NCBI GenBank assembly: GCA_047623555.1
Contig: JBLHMP010000056.1
Coordinates: 1 to 26,964 of the forward strand
Source of the DNA: NORP181 sp047623555
GTDB lineage: Bacteria; Pseudomonadota; Alphaproteobacteria; Rhodobacterales; Rhodobacteraceae
Direction: 5' to 3'
DNA: 26,964 nt
Position numbers and translations under genes: made by a program. Under the pieces are notes generated by a model that saw nothing but the letters and a program-made list of their open reading frames with translations, did not search any database and was not told where the DNA came from. Shown one piece after another: positions 15,498 to 23,156 of the stretch (position 1 is the stretch's first letter; every line of letters begins with the position of its first letter).

Positions 15498-16691
15498 TTA
15501 TTTCGACCCTCCGTAGGGATCGGCAGCGTCCCTTAGGCCGTCCCCGACGAATACAAATGCCATCACCAGCGTAATGAAAAAGACCACAGGGATGAAATAC
15601 CATTGATAGTTCAAAAGAACGTCGGCGCTCGTCACGTTTTGCAACATCACACCCAGAGAATTCACCGGATCTTTCAGACCCAGACCAATGAACGAAAGCG
15701 CCGTTTCTGACAGCACCATATACGGAAATGAGATCACCAGATCGACGATAATATAGCTAGTAAAACTAGGCAGCAAATGCCGCCGGATGATGTGTTTGGC
15801 CGAAGCGCCACAAAGCTGCGCCGCCAGCACATATTCCTGATTACGTTCGGTCAAAAGATGGGTTCGGATGCGCCGCGCCAAGGTCGGCCATCCGATAAGG
15901 CCCAGCACCATCGAGATGAAAAAGAACCGTGCCTCCGCGCTCCAAGTATCCGGGATAAACGCGGCCAGCGCCATGAAGAGCGGAATGCTGGGGATCGTTC
16001 GCACCGTGTCGGTGATCATCTGCAGAACGGAATCTATCCAGCCGCCGTAATACCCGGCGACACCGCCGATCGCCAAGGCCATGATAAAGGCGATAAACAC
16101 GCCGATTGTACCAACCGCCATTGATGTATTGATCGCTGTCAGGGTCCGTGAATAGATGTCTTTGCCGGTCGAATCCGTGCCAAAGATATGGATCATGCCC
16201 CTGTCGACACCAAACAAATGCGTGTCAAAGGTGAACCCTGGAATTTTGAAATCCAGACCTTGGCCAGGAAGATTAACGTTAAAGCTAAAATAGGAATATT
16301 CAGATCCCTTCACGAAAAATTCGAGATAGCGGCGGTCTTCTAGCCCGGTCTCAACCTCGGTCACCCAGCGAAAATTGGTCTTGATCGACCGGGTGCGTTC
16401 ATAGGTGTAGATGAACGGGCGCAATGAGCAGCCATTGTCATCGCAAAAGCTGGGAACCTGCGGCGCGCCGTTCAGATAGTCTTTGTCACGGCCCGCAATC
16501 GTCGGGTCATAAGGCGTCAGAAACGGCGCAAAAATGCCCGACAGGATCAGAATGATCAGCACCCATGCGCCGACCATTGCGGCCTTTTGTTTCTTGAAAC
16601 GTGTCCAGATCAACTGGCCTTGTGACGCGGTAAAATACGCCTCTTTCAGCTTTTGATCGTTCAGGGCGGCCTGGTTTGTGGTATCCGTCAT
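15498..16691 (-). CDS. Opp/Dpp-type ABC transporter permease (OppC family) with a long periplasmic insert
   Basis: A 397-residue inner-membrane permease, about 100 residues longer than a standard OppC/DppC. One membrane segment (AAMVGAWVLIILILSGIFAPFL) follows a cytoplasmic N-terminus. A periplasmic insert of roughly 120 residues comes next, ending in HIFGTDSTGKDIYSR, the conserved OppC GTD-x-x-GRD-like motif. Five more membrane segments follow, with the EAA-type ATPase contact loop around LCGASAKHIIRRHLLP. Long OppC variants of this kind are known from YejE and carbohydrate-linked Opp systems. ATG at 16691 is preferred to GTG at 16700 because AGGG lies 9 bases upstream of the former; the GTG would overlap the oppB-like stop. 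Confidence 0.87.
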   Translation of the reverse strand: MTDTTNQAALNDQKLKEAYFTASQGQLIWTRFKKQKAAMVGAWVLIILILSGIFAPFLTPYDPTIAGRDKDYLNGAPQVPSFCDDNGCSLRPFIYTYERTRSIKTNFRWVTEVETGLEDRRYLEFFVKGSEYSYFSFNVNLPGQGLDFKIPGFTFDTHLFGVDRGMIHIFGTDSTGKDIYSRTLTAINTSMAVGTIGVFIAFIMALAIGGVAGYYGGWIDSVLQMITDTVRTIPSIPLFMALAAFIPDTWSAEARFFFISMVLGLIGWPTLARRIRTHLLTERNQEYVLAAQLCGASAKHIIRRHLLPSFTSYIIVDLVISFPYMVLSETALSFIGLGLKDPVNSLGVMLQNVTSADVLLNYQWYFIPVVFFITLVMAFVFVGDGLRDAADPYGGSK

Positions 16692-16696
16692 ATCAA

Positions 16697-17701
16697 TCAC
16701 CCTACAATGCTGCGACGAATGCGCGGATCAGTTAAAGCCAGTACAATATCGGTGACAAAGTTGATCCCAACGATACTGGCAGTTAGCATGAAAATGATCG
16801 CCCCGGCCAGTTGTTGATCGTTTGATCGGGCCAGCGCCTCGATCAGCAACGACCCAGCCTCGGTCAGGGTCAGGATCAGCGCCACGATGGGCAATTCGTT
16901 AAAGATACGGTTCAGATCGAACCCCAGCGAGTTGATGATCGGGCTAAGGGCGTGGCGCGCCGGATAGCGCAACAGCAACCTGCTCCCCGACACACCACGG
17001 GCTTCGGCGGCCGTGACATACAGTTTGCCGACCTCATCTGACATCAACGCACGCACGGTTTGAATGGCAAAGGCGGTGGCGGACCAGCCAAGAATGAACA
17101 CCGGCAGCCAAGCATGGCCAAGGAAGTCTTTGACACGGGCCCACGACCACGCGGCATCTCGGAATTCTTTGGAAAACAGTCCGGTTAAACTGTCGCCCCA
17201 CATCACCGTTGAGAACAACATGATCATCAGCGCCAGCAGAAAGTTTGGCAGCGCCAGACCCAGATAGCTGACCAAGCGAAGCGAGTTGTTCAGGAATGGG
17301 TTCTTTGAGGTGGCGGCGATGATGCCAACCGGAATGGCAATGGCATAGGCCAGAAACAGCGCTGACAGACACAGACCAAGGCTTAGCCAGAATTTCTGGC
17401 CCAGCAACTGGCTGATGTTCAGGCGCAGGATACAACTGTCACCAAATTCGCCCTGAAAGGCGTTGATAATCCAATTCCCCCAGCGCTGAAGATAGGGTTT
17501 GTCCAGACCAAGACGGACGCGTTCGATCTGAATATCGGCTGGTGTGATCACCGAGCCTTGTGAGTTTTTGAAGGCAACGTACCGCTCGGCGCAATCGCCG
17601 GGGACCATTTCCATCAAAGAAAATACGATAAAAGAAACTAAAACCAGAGTTAGAACAGCAAGTGACGCCCGAATGGCGACAAACCGAGAAAACTGAAGCA
17701 T
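16697..17701 (-). CDS. Opp/Dpp-type ABC transporter permease (OppB family)
   Basis: A 334-residue inner-membrane permease with about six membrane segments. The N-terminus RASLAVLTLVLVSFIVFSLM is followed by EMVPGD, the usual OppB/DppB opening where a P-G-D lies just after the first segment. The ATPase-contact loop YVTAAEARGVSGSRLLLRYP and the following ARHALSPIINSLG are typical of the family. It forms the pore with the OppC-like protein encoded 5 bases downstream. A perfect GC hairpin precedes the gene on the transcript, between it and the binding-protein gene, and no strong ribosome binding site is visible, which would fit lower permease than binding-protein synthesis. Confidence 0.9.
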   Translation of the reverse strand: MLQFSRFVAIRASLAVLTLVLVSFIVFSLMEMVPGDCAERYVAFKNSQGSVITPADIQIERVRLGLDKPYLQRWGNWIINAFQGEFGDSCILRLNISQLLGQKFWLSLGLCLSALFLAYAIAIPVGIIAATSKNPFLNNSLRLVSYLGLALPNFLLALMIMLFSTVMWGDSLTGLFSKEFRDAAWSWARVKDFLGHAWLPVFILGWSATAFAIQTVRALMSDEVGKLYVTAAEARGVSGSRLLLRYPARHALSPIINSLGFDLNRIFNELPIVALILTLTEAGSLLIEALARSNDQQLAGAIIFMLTASIVGINFVTDIVLALTDPRIRRSIVG

Positions 17702-17757
17702 GAAATTGCGCCCCGCAGTGTTGGCTGGGTCGTTGTGACCCTTATTGGCTATTGAAC

Positions 17758-17802
17758 CGCGGGCGACATAGGCCGCCCGCGATCAGTATCAGACGGGTCT
17801 GA
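17758..17802 (-). repeat. Hairpins after the Opp-type binding-protein gene
   Basis: CGCGGGCG (17758-17765) and CGCCCGCG (17774-17781) make a perfect 8-bp stem with an 8-base loop. A second 14-base palindrome, TCAGACGGGTCTGA (17789-17802), abuts the TAA stop of the binding-protein gene. Neither has a T-run. The placement mirrors the hairpin after the Liv-type binding protein at 9562-9590 and suggests 3'-end protection or partial attenuation before the permease genes. Confidence 0.75.
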
Positions 17803-19845
17803 TTATTCTTCCAGATACCACTGCGATGCGCGGTACGGATAGGTCCGGTAATACGCATAGGACTGAGTTTTGAACTCTGCAAAGTTCTTGAGGTTGTTGC
17901 TGTGATAGATCGGCGCAACGGCCTTGACCGTACCGATGAACAACAGGTTATCAACAACCAGATCAACCAGTTCTGTACCAAGCTTGTTTGACTCATCTGA
18001 CCCGGCAATCGCCGACTGGAATTCGTCAATCTTGCCCATCATGTCATAAACCCACTGCGGAGGTTTGACACCAGAGGCACCGTCTGTGTCGATATACTGG
18101 CCCCACAACATTCCCGATGTGTGGTTAAAGTAGTTATCAAACGGTGGTTGGAACAGTTCCGAAATACCAAGGATAACGGCCAAAGGCTGGCTCTTGGCAT
18201 AGAACGTCACGTCCAACGCATTGGACGACGCGGCCGACCGGTATTCATCGGTCGTGATCTCTTTCACCGTGTTGTCGATACCAATATCACGCCAGTTTTG
18301 ACCAACAAGTTCGACCAATTTGACCGAGCCACCTTGCGTCGCAACCTGCATGTTCAGCACCAGCTTATCGCCATTTGGCAATTCGCGCATGCCGTCACCG
18401 TCTGTGTCAACAAGGCCGACTTCATCCAACAGCGCTTTGGCCATCTCAGGATCGTACTGCGCATAGGACTGCTCAGTTTCTTCGCTGACAAAACCAGGCG
18501 TTGGCGAGAACGCGATATACTGCTGTGGTTGACCAAGGCCAAAGTACACAACTTCGTTGATCTCATTGCGGTTCATCGCAACCGACATCGCCTGACGGAA
18601 CTTCAGATTACCAAACACTTCGCGCTTGGCCAGATCTTCGGACGTCACGTTGAACGAGAACGTATTCAGCGCGATTTCTGGTTTCAGATCAACGGAAAAG
18701 TTACCCTTTTCCTGATTTTCCAAAAGCAGCGGCGCATAGTCGAGGTTCAGCGACTGAGACTTATAGTCAACTTCTGAGTTGACCAGTTTCAGAAGGCGAA
18801 CTTCGCTTTCACCGACGAACAATTCATCCTGTTCGTTGATGTAAGGCAACTGGTTACCGGCAGTATCAACCTGAAAGAAATACGGATTGGCGACCAGATG
18901 GCGGCCTTCTGTACTCTCGGCAGTGATGATGTGGCTTTCCAGCGTCGGAACCGTGTCGGCAGGCATGCCGGCAACCAATGACGGCTTTGTCAGCAACGGT
19001 GTTGGCGTGTCCATCCAGTCCGAGTTGCCATAGTAACCTTTGATCGCGTCATAACCGTTTTCAAAGCCAATGGCCACGGCGTTGGCGTCAGCATCGGCAT
19101 TGATCTCTGGGTGAAACTGACCCAGGAAATGCTTAGGTTGGAAGCCCTGCGCGTAGTGGTTGGCAAAATGTGACAACAGGCCGGGCTTTGGCGATGGCAG
19201 GTTGAATTGGATTGTTGTTGGATTAACCACAACCACATCCATCTCTTCGCCGCCTACAAGAACATAATCCTTGGGCTTTTCACGCACATTGCTGTCCGTC
19301 GCCAGATTGTCATACCAAAACTTGACGTCTTCGGCTGTGAACGGTGCACCGTCAGACCATTTGTGGCCTTCGCGCAAAAAGAACGTCAGCTGAGTGAAAT
19401 CAGAGTTCCACTCCCAACCTTTTGCGATCATCGGAACAATCGTTGTCAGATCATCCGAGTAACGCACCAGATTAACGTGGCGTGTCGACATAAAGTCGGA
19501 TGTGCCAGCTTCGGTTGCGTTCGACAAAGCGTCCAGCGTGCCACCATAGGTGCCGATGGAGTTATATGGAGCAACAACCAGCGGCTCGGATGGCAGACGA
19601 TCCGCCAGAGCAGGCAGGTCGCCGTTGCCACGGATACGGGCGTTCAGATCGCCAATTGCCGGGTTTGCCGAGAATTCTAAGGTGCAATCGCCCAAGCTCT
19701 GAAATTCAGCCAGTTCGTATTGTTGTGGGAATGCGCCAGCCGCAACCCCCATCGAGTCAGACACGGTCACGCTTGGGCAAACACCAGCAGATGCGGCTCC
19801 CCCCATCGCAAACGCTGCGACTCCTGATAACAGGATTTTTTTCAT
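17803..19845 (-). CDS. Opp/Dpp-family (SBP_bac_5) periplasmic substrate-binding protein, long form
   Basis: A 680-residue family 5 binding protein. The signal peptide is MKKILLSGVAAFAMGGAASA with likely cleavage at residue 20; no lipobox is seen. The family signature occurs around WEWNSDFTQLTFFLREGHKW and SDGAPFTAEDVKFWYDN. A segment with alternating Asp/Gly (DTDGDGMREL) resembles a calcium-binding loop common in these proteins. The length is well above the 500-550 residues of DppA/OppA and fits the long subgroup often tied to oligosaccharides. It stands first in the importer operon, just after nagA on the same strand, so a chitooligosaccharide, amino-sugar glycan or muropeptide is the best guess for the ligand. 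AGAGGAAA upstream of the ATG is a strong ribosome binding site. Confidence 0.88.
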   Translation of the reverse strand: MKKILLSGVAAFAMGGAASAGVCPSVTVSDSMGVAAGAFPQQYELAEFQSLGDCTLEFSANPAIGDLNARIRGNGDLPALADRLPSEPLVVAPYNSIGTYGGTLDALSNATEAGTSDFMSTRHVNLVRYSDDLTTIVPMIAKGWEWNSDFTQLTFFLREGHKWSDGAPFTAEDVKFWYDNLATDSNVREKPKDYVLVGGEEMDVVVVNPTTIQFNLPSPKPGLLSHFANHYAQGFQPKHFLGQFHPEINADADANAVAIGFENGYDAIKGYYGNSDWMDTPTPLLTKPSLVAGMPADTVPTLESHIITAESTEGRHLVANPYFFQVDTAGNQLPYINEQDELFVGESEVRLLKLVNSEVDYKSQSLNLDYAPLLLENQEKGNFSVDLKPEIALNTFSFNVTSEDLAKREVFGNLKFRQAMSVAMNRNEINEVVYFGLGQPQQYIAFSPTPGFVSEETEQSYAQYDPEMAKALLDEVGLVDTDGDGMRELPNGDKLVLNMQVATQGGSVKLVELVGQNWRDIGIDNTVKEITTDEYRSAASSNALDVTFYAKSQPLAVILGISELFQPPFDNYFNHTSGMLWGQYIDTDGASGVKPPQWVYDMMGKIDEFQSAIAGSDESNKLGTELVDLVVDNLLFIGTVKAVAPIYHSNNLKNFAEFKTQSYAYYRTYPYRASQWYLEE

Positions 19846-19873
19846 TATATTTCCTCTCCCTTGGTAAATATAT

Positions 19874-19928
19874 GAACGAAAGGTAACCAGCGATTGTAAC
19901 CGTCTGGTGACTTTGACTAACTTCGTTC
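19874..19928 (-). promoter_or_regulatory. Imperfect stem-loop in the 5' leader of the Opp-type binding-protein gene
   Basis: GAACGAA at 19874-19880 faces TTCGTTC at 19922-19928. Inside, AAAGGTAACCAG (19879-19890) can pair with CTGGTGACTTT (19904-19914), with a bulge. The whole 55-base element would lie in the untranslated leader of the minus-strand transcript, about 30 bases before the start codon. It matches no riboswitch class I recognise and could be an operator or an RNA structure. Confidence 0.45.
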
Positions 19929-19955
19929 AGCTTTAAAGTTTCTTCCTATCAATCG

Positions 19956-19984
19956 ACTATTACTGCGCGACTCGATTCTGTCAA
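19956..19984 (-). promoter_or_regulatory. Putative sigma-70-type promoter for the Opp importer operon
   Basis: On the minus strand a perfect -35 box TTGACA (19979-19984) is followed after 17 bases by AATAGT (19956-19961), a 4 of 6 match to the -10 consensus. Transcription would start near 19949, leaving a leader of about 100 bases that contains the 19874-19928 stem-loop. The rest of the 277-base gap between nagA and this operon shows only weak short repeats and no gene or clear terminator. Confidence 0.55.
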
Positions 19985-20122
19985 ACGCCAGATTTAGATT
20001 GCGAACCAAAGCATTGGTCCAATCCGCTAGATCGCCCAGCCTGCCCGATGTCTGAGCATGTTGCCGCTAAAAAGCCCAATGCCAAGACAGAACCAGATCT
20101 GTAATGTGACAAAGTTTCGTGC

Positions 20123-21283
20123 TTAACTCAGATTAACCGCACAGCCGCGCCGCCAAACACCCACAAGCGTTGTATCCGAACTCAGGCGGATAAAGTCAGC
20201 GATGCGCCCCCGCTTTATGGCCCCTACCCGATCGCCACCCCCAACAACCGCCGCCGGAACCGAGGTTGCCATTGCCAAAGCAGCAGGCATCTCCACGCCC
20301 AAAGTCTGCACATTGCCAACCGCCGTTGCCAAATCCAGATCGGCCCCGGCCAATGTCCCGTCCGCGAGAGTAAGCCGCCCGTTGCGCCGCGTTATCCGCC
20401 GCCCGTTCAGGGTGAAAGATTCAATGTCGGACCCGGCGGTCGCCATGGCGTCGCTAACCAGAAATATCTGCCCCGGCCCTTGCTTTGCGGTTAGCGCAAT
20501 GGCCAGCGTATCCGGGTGAACATGGACAAAATCGGCAATGATCCCGGCCGATACACCGGCAGACCGCAATGCCGCACCGACCAGCCCCGGTTCACGACTG
20601 CCAAGCGGGCTCATGGCGTTAAACAGATGTGTGACGCAGCGGGCCCCGGCCGCGACCGCCGTTTGGCAGGCCGCAAACCCGGCATCACTATGACCCAGCG
20701 ACAGAATCACACCGGCCTTGGCCAGTTGGCCAATCTGCGCCGGCGTGACGCTCTCAGGGGCCAGCGTAACCATCAGCACCGGCAAGCGACGCGCCGCCTC
20801 AATAAGCAGCGCCACATCGGCATCGTCCATCCCCCGGATCAGCGCCGCATCATGCGCGCCTTTGCGACGAACCGCCAAATGCGGGCCCTCAAGATGCAGC
20901 CCGATAATGCCCGGAACCGCCGCCGATATGGCGCTTTGTACGGCATGGATCGACGCGTTGGTCTGTGCGGGCGTGTCGGTGATCAACGTCGCTAGGATCG
21001 ATGTCGCGCCAAGCCGAGTATGGGCATTGGCCATTAGTGTCAGCGTCGCAACCGACGGGTCATCATTAAACATGACGCCGCCGCCGCCATTAACCTGAAT
21101 GTCGACAAACCCCGGCGACAGCGTGCCGCCATCCAGCGTGATAACCTTGGCAGATCGCAGCACATCAGAGACTGGCACAATGCCGTCAAACCTGTCGCCT
21201 GCAACAATCAGCGCACAGTTTTCATGCAGCCGCGCGCCGTCAAAAACCCGCGCTCCGACATAGGCCGTTTGTGGGCGGCTCAT
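20123..21283 (-). CDS. nagA: N-acetylglucosamine-6-phosphate deacetylase
   Basis: A 386-residue amidohydrolase of normal NagA length that removes acetate from GlcNAc-6-phosphate, giving glucosamine-6-phosphate in the cytoplasm. Visible motifs are LSPGFVDIQVNGGGGVMFND near the N-terminus, the metal ligand Glu132 in GLHLEGPH followed by KGAH, His198 in LGHSDAG, His219 in THLFNAMSPL and the catalytic Asp278 in LVSDAM. ATG 21283 overlaps the kinase stop by 4 bases and begins directly before the fold. A longer in-frame extension to 21466 lies wholly inside the kinase gene and is rejected. Coupling to an amino-sugar kinase and a GntR regulator supports the assignment. No nagB deaminase is present in the window. 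Confidence 0.93.
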   Translation of the reverse strand: MSRPQTAYVGARVFDGARLHENCALIVAGDRFDGIVPVSDVLRSAKVITLDGGTLSPGFVDIQVNGGGGVMFNDDPSVATLTLMANAHTRLGATSILATLITDTPAQTNASIHAVQSAISAAVPGIIGLHLEGPHLAVRRKGAHDAALIRGMDDADVALLIEAARRLPVLMVTLAPESVTPAQIGQLAKAGVILSLGHSDAGFAACQTAVAAGARCVTHLFNAMSPLGSREPGLVGAALRSAGVSAGIIADFVHVHPDTLAIALTAKQGPGQIFLVSDAMATAGSDIESFTLNGRRITRRNGRLTLADGTLAGADLDLATAVGNVQTLGVEMPAALAMATSVPAAVVGGGDRVGAIKRGRIADFIRLSSDTTLVGVWRRGCAVNLS

Positions 21284-22176
21284 GGCGTGCCCTCCCGGCC
21301 CAGCCCTGCAGCGAGCGTTAGCGCCACGTCCAAAGCGCTGCCTTTTGGTGCAACAACCGACGCTGCAATCGCGTCTGGAAGATGAAGAGTGTAATGTGGG
21401 CCAAGCCCGCCAATCAGGCAAAGAGTCTCGCCGGTTTGCCAACCCAAAACCGCAAGCGATCGGCAAATATAGTCAGCGCCTAAGTGCATCAGCCGGATCG
21501 CCACCGCGTCCTGTTCCGCAGCCTTAGCCACCACAAGCGGCGCATAGCTGGCGAAATCTGCAGGCGACGCAGATAGGCTAAACCCAACCAAATCTGCCGC
21601 CGAATTGTCAAAATCCGCCAGGATTTCTGCGGTCAGCGGGGTTTCGGGATGAAACCCATCCACCGCCCGCACCGTGTCACGAAATGCCGCGCGCCCCAGC
21701 CAAGCGCCGGATGCGGCATCATCCAACACCAGACCCCAGCCACCAATATAACGCACCGAAGTTTTCGATCTGCGCCCGATAAATGACCCGGTGCCGATGC
21801 TGGCAATTGCCCCATCGGTATCGCCCAGCGCATGGCGCAATGCCAATTCACGGTCATCAAAGACAGCGATGTGATTGGCCTGAAACGCCCGCGCAACGTC
21901 AGCCGAATCCGCCGTCGACAGTATCCCGGCCAAACCCATGTAAACCTTGCAGTGCGCCAAATCACCCGGCGTCAATCCCGCCTTGGCCAAGACCGAATCA
22001 AGCCCCTGCCGGATCGTTGCAATCGCCCCATCCCGGTCCGAGGCCACATTGGCGCGCTCCAGAGCGACCTCAAACCGCTGGCCATCGCGCAGCAACGCGA
22101 TGCGGCAGGACGTGCCGCCGCCATCAACTCCGATCAGATATTGCCTGTCTGGCCTGCTCATACCGTGTTGATCCAT
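21280..22176 (-). CDS. BadF/BadG/BcrA/BcrD-type ATPase, probable N-acetylglucosamine/glucosamine kinase
   Basis: A 298-residue ASKHA-fold kinase. The phosphate-1 motif is YLIGVDGGGTSCRIAL, the second phosphate loop is SIGTGSFIGRR, and the sequence GGWGLVLDDAASGAWLGR is typical of the BadF/BadG family's GlcNAc kinase branch. LIGGLGPHY supplies the adenosine motif. It would phosphorylate free GlcNAc or glucosamine released in the cytoplasm, feeding the deacetylase encoded by the overlapping next gene. The family includes benzoyl-CoA reductase activators, but those carry Fe-S cysteines that are absent here. Two starts are possible, ATG 22176 or ATG 22161; neither has a clear ribosome binding site and the second is closer to the fold. 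Confidence 0.85.
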   Translation of the reverse strand: MDQHGMSRPDRQYLIGVDGGGTSCRIALLRDGQRFEVALERANVASDRDGAIATIRQGLDSVLAKAGLTPGDLAHCKVYMGLAGILSTADSADVARAFQANHIAVFDDRELALRHALGDTDGAIASIGTGSFIGRRSKTSVRYIGGWGLVLDDAASGAWLGRAAFRDTVRAVDGFHPETPLTAEILADFDNSAADLVGFSLSASPADFASYAPLVVAKAAEQDAVAIRLMHLGADYICRSLAVLGWQTGETLCLIGGLGPHYTLHLPDAIAASVVAPKGSALDVALTLAAGLGREGTP

Positions 22177-22215
22177 GCCAGGTAAAAGACGTGCGTGTGT
22201 TTGCCCACGACCCTG

Positions 22216-22878
22216 TCAGGTCGCATGCAACCCTTCCATCTGGAGCTCAAAGCCATCCTGAATATGGTCTGTAAACGCCTCAAGAGCGGCAGTCTTGTCG
22301 CCACTTTCAACCACATCAACCAGCGTCATATGATTGCCAAGTGATTTGGACAGATCCGCGTTCTCAATGGCTGCAAACAGCTGAAATGCCATCGCCTTGC
22401 CCCAGACGATATCAAACATCTCGAGCAGGAACCGGTTATGCGCCCGTTCCATAAAGGCGCGGTGAATGCTGCGGTTAGCCTCAAAATAACCCCGTGCGGT
22501 GTGGTCGCTGACCTTTTCCTGCTCGGCCACCACCACCCGCAAATAGGCAAAGTCTTCGGGGGTTCCAGCGGCGGTGATAATCCGCGCCGCCTGCCCTTCG
22601 ATGGCCGCACGACACTGGTACAGTTCTTTCACCTCGCGGTCATCCATCTGGTACAGCCGGTAACTGCCCCGGTTGGACACTTCAAGAACGCCCTCTTGTT
22701 CCAGCCGCATCAGGGCTTCGCGCACCGGGGTGCGGCTGATCTGCATTTCAACAGCCAGCTTTTCCTGCACAAGCCGGTCCTCAGGACCTATATCTCGTCG
22801 CATGATGGCGTTGATCAGTTCGTCATAGACCTCATCGGCCAAACGTCTGCGCGCGGGTTGGATGCTCTTAAATGCCAA
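22216..22878 (-). CDS. GntR-family (FadR/FCD subgroup) transcriptional regulator
   Basis: A 220-residue regulator. The N-terminal winged helix covers about residues 10-75: LADEVYDELINAIMRRDIGP, then the recognition part QISRTPVREALMRLEQEG. The C-terminal all-helical FCD ligand domain follows, with ELYQCRAAIEGQAARI at its start and metal-ligand-like His residues later (FEANRSIHRAFMERAHN). The start is a TTG codon at 22878-22876 preceded by AGAGG 7 bases upstream; the next in-frame ATG would cut into the DNA-binding domain. It is the first gene of the kinase-nagA transcript and is divergent from the glx-type operon. Palindromes containing TACTGTA/TACAGTA flank both ends of the divergent region and are its likely binding sites. 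The effector is unknown; an amino-sugar phosphate is a reasonable guess. Confidence 0.9.
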   Translation of the reverse strand: MAFKSIQPARRRLADEVYDELINAIMRRDIGPEDRLVQEKLAVEMQISRTPVREALMRLEQEGVLEVSNRGSYRLYQMDDREVKELYQCRAAIEGQAARIITAAGTPEDFAYLRVVVAEQEKVSDHTARGYFEANRSIHRAFMERAHNRFLLEMFDIVWGKAMAFQLFAAIENADLSKSLGNHMTLVDVVESGDKTAALEAFTDHIQDGFELQMEGLHAT

Positions 22879-22904
22879 ATCTGGCCTCTTTTCCTATCAG
22901 GCTC

Positions 22905-22945
22905 TACTGTACTTATGTATACAGTATCCACAAACGCGATCACAA
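22905..22945 (-). promoter_or_regulatory. Putative gntR promoter with GntR operator
   Basis: TACTGTA (22905-22911) and TACAGTA (22920-22926) form a perfect 7-bp inverted repeat with an 8-base spacer, and the core TGTATACA (22916-22923) is itself palindromic. On the minus strand a possible -35 TTGTGA (22940-22945) and -10 TATACA (22916-22921), 18 bases apart, would put the operator over the -10 box. This suggests autorepression by the FadR-type regulator encoded immediately downstream. Confidence 0.55.
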
Positions 22946-23099
22946 GGGGTTTTGCTTTTTGCAATTTACCCCGATCAGGCCCATCCGGGCAGGGAAATTG
23001 AAAATGGCGCATGCCAGAGACGCATTGTCCACGCTTTGCCACTAATCCGAACCCCAGATCAATTGCAAAACGCACCAAAACTCACTTGCTCTCCCACGA

Positions 23100-23115
23100 A
23101 TACTGTATACAGTAT
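23100..23115 (+). promoter_or_regulatory. Putative GntR operator before the glx-type operon
   Basis: ATACTGTATACAGTAT is a perfect 16-base palindrome containing the same TACTGTA/TACAGTA arms found before gntR. It lies 41 bases upstream of the amidotransferase start codon, where the promoter of that operon must be, although no convincing -35 box is visible. Shared half-sites argue that the divergent GntR regulator controls both transcripts. Confidence 0.65.
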
Positions 23116-23156
23116 ACACTCAACACAAACGAGCTTGATATGTGGGGAGACATGAT

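Noticed and set aside
21284..21466. N-terminal extension of NagA
   Set aside because: It lies inside the kinase gene and resembles no part of NagA; ATG 21283 gives the usual length and an ATGA overlap.
21280..22176. Benzoyl-CoA reductase activator or 2-hydroxyacyl-CoA dehydratase activator
   Set aside because: The family is shared, but no Fe-S cysteine pair is present and the gene overlaps nagA, so an amino-sugar kinase fits better.
23142..23156. GTG 23142 as the glxB start
   Set aside because: It would place five residues before MCGIAG and block Cys2 as the N-terminal nucleophile.
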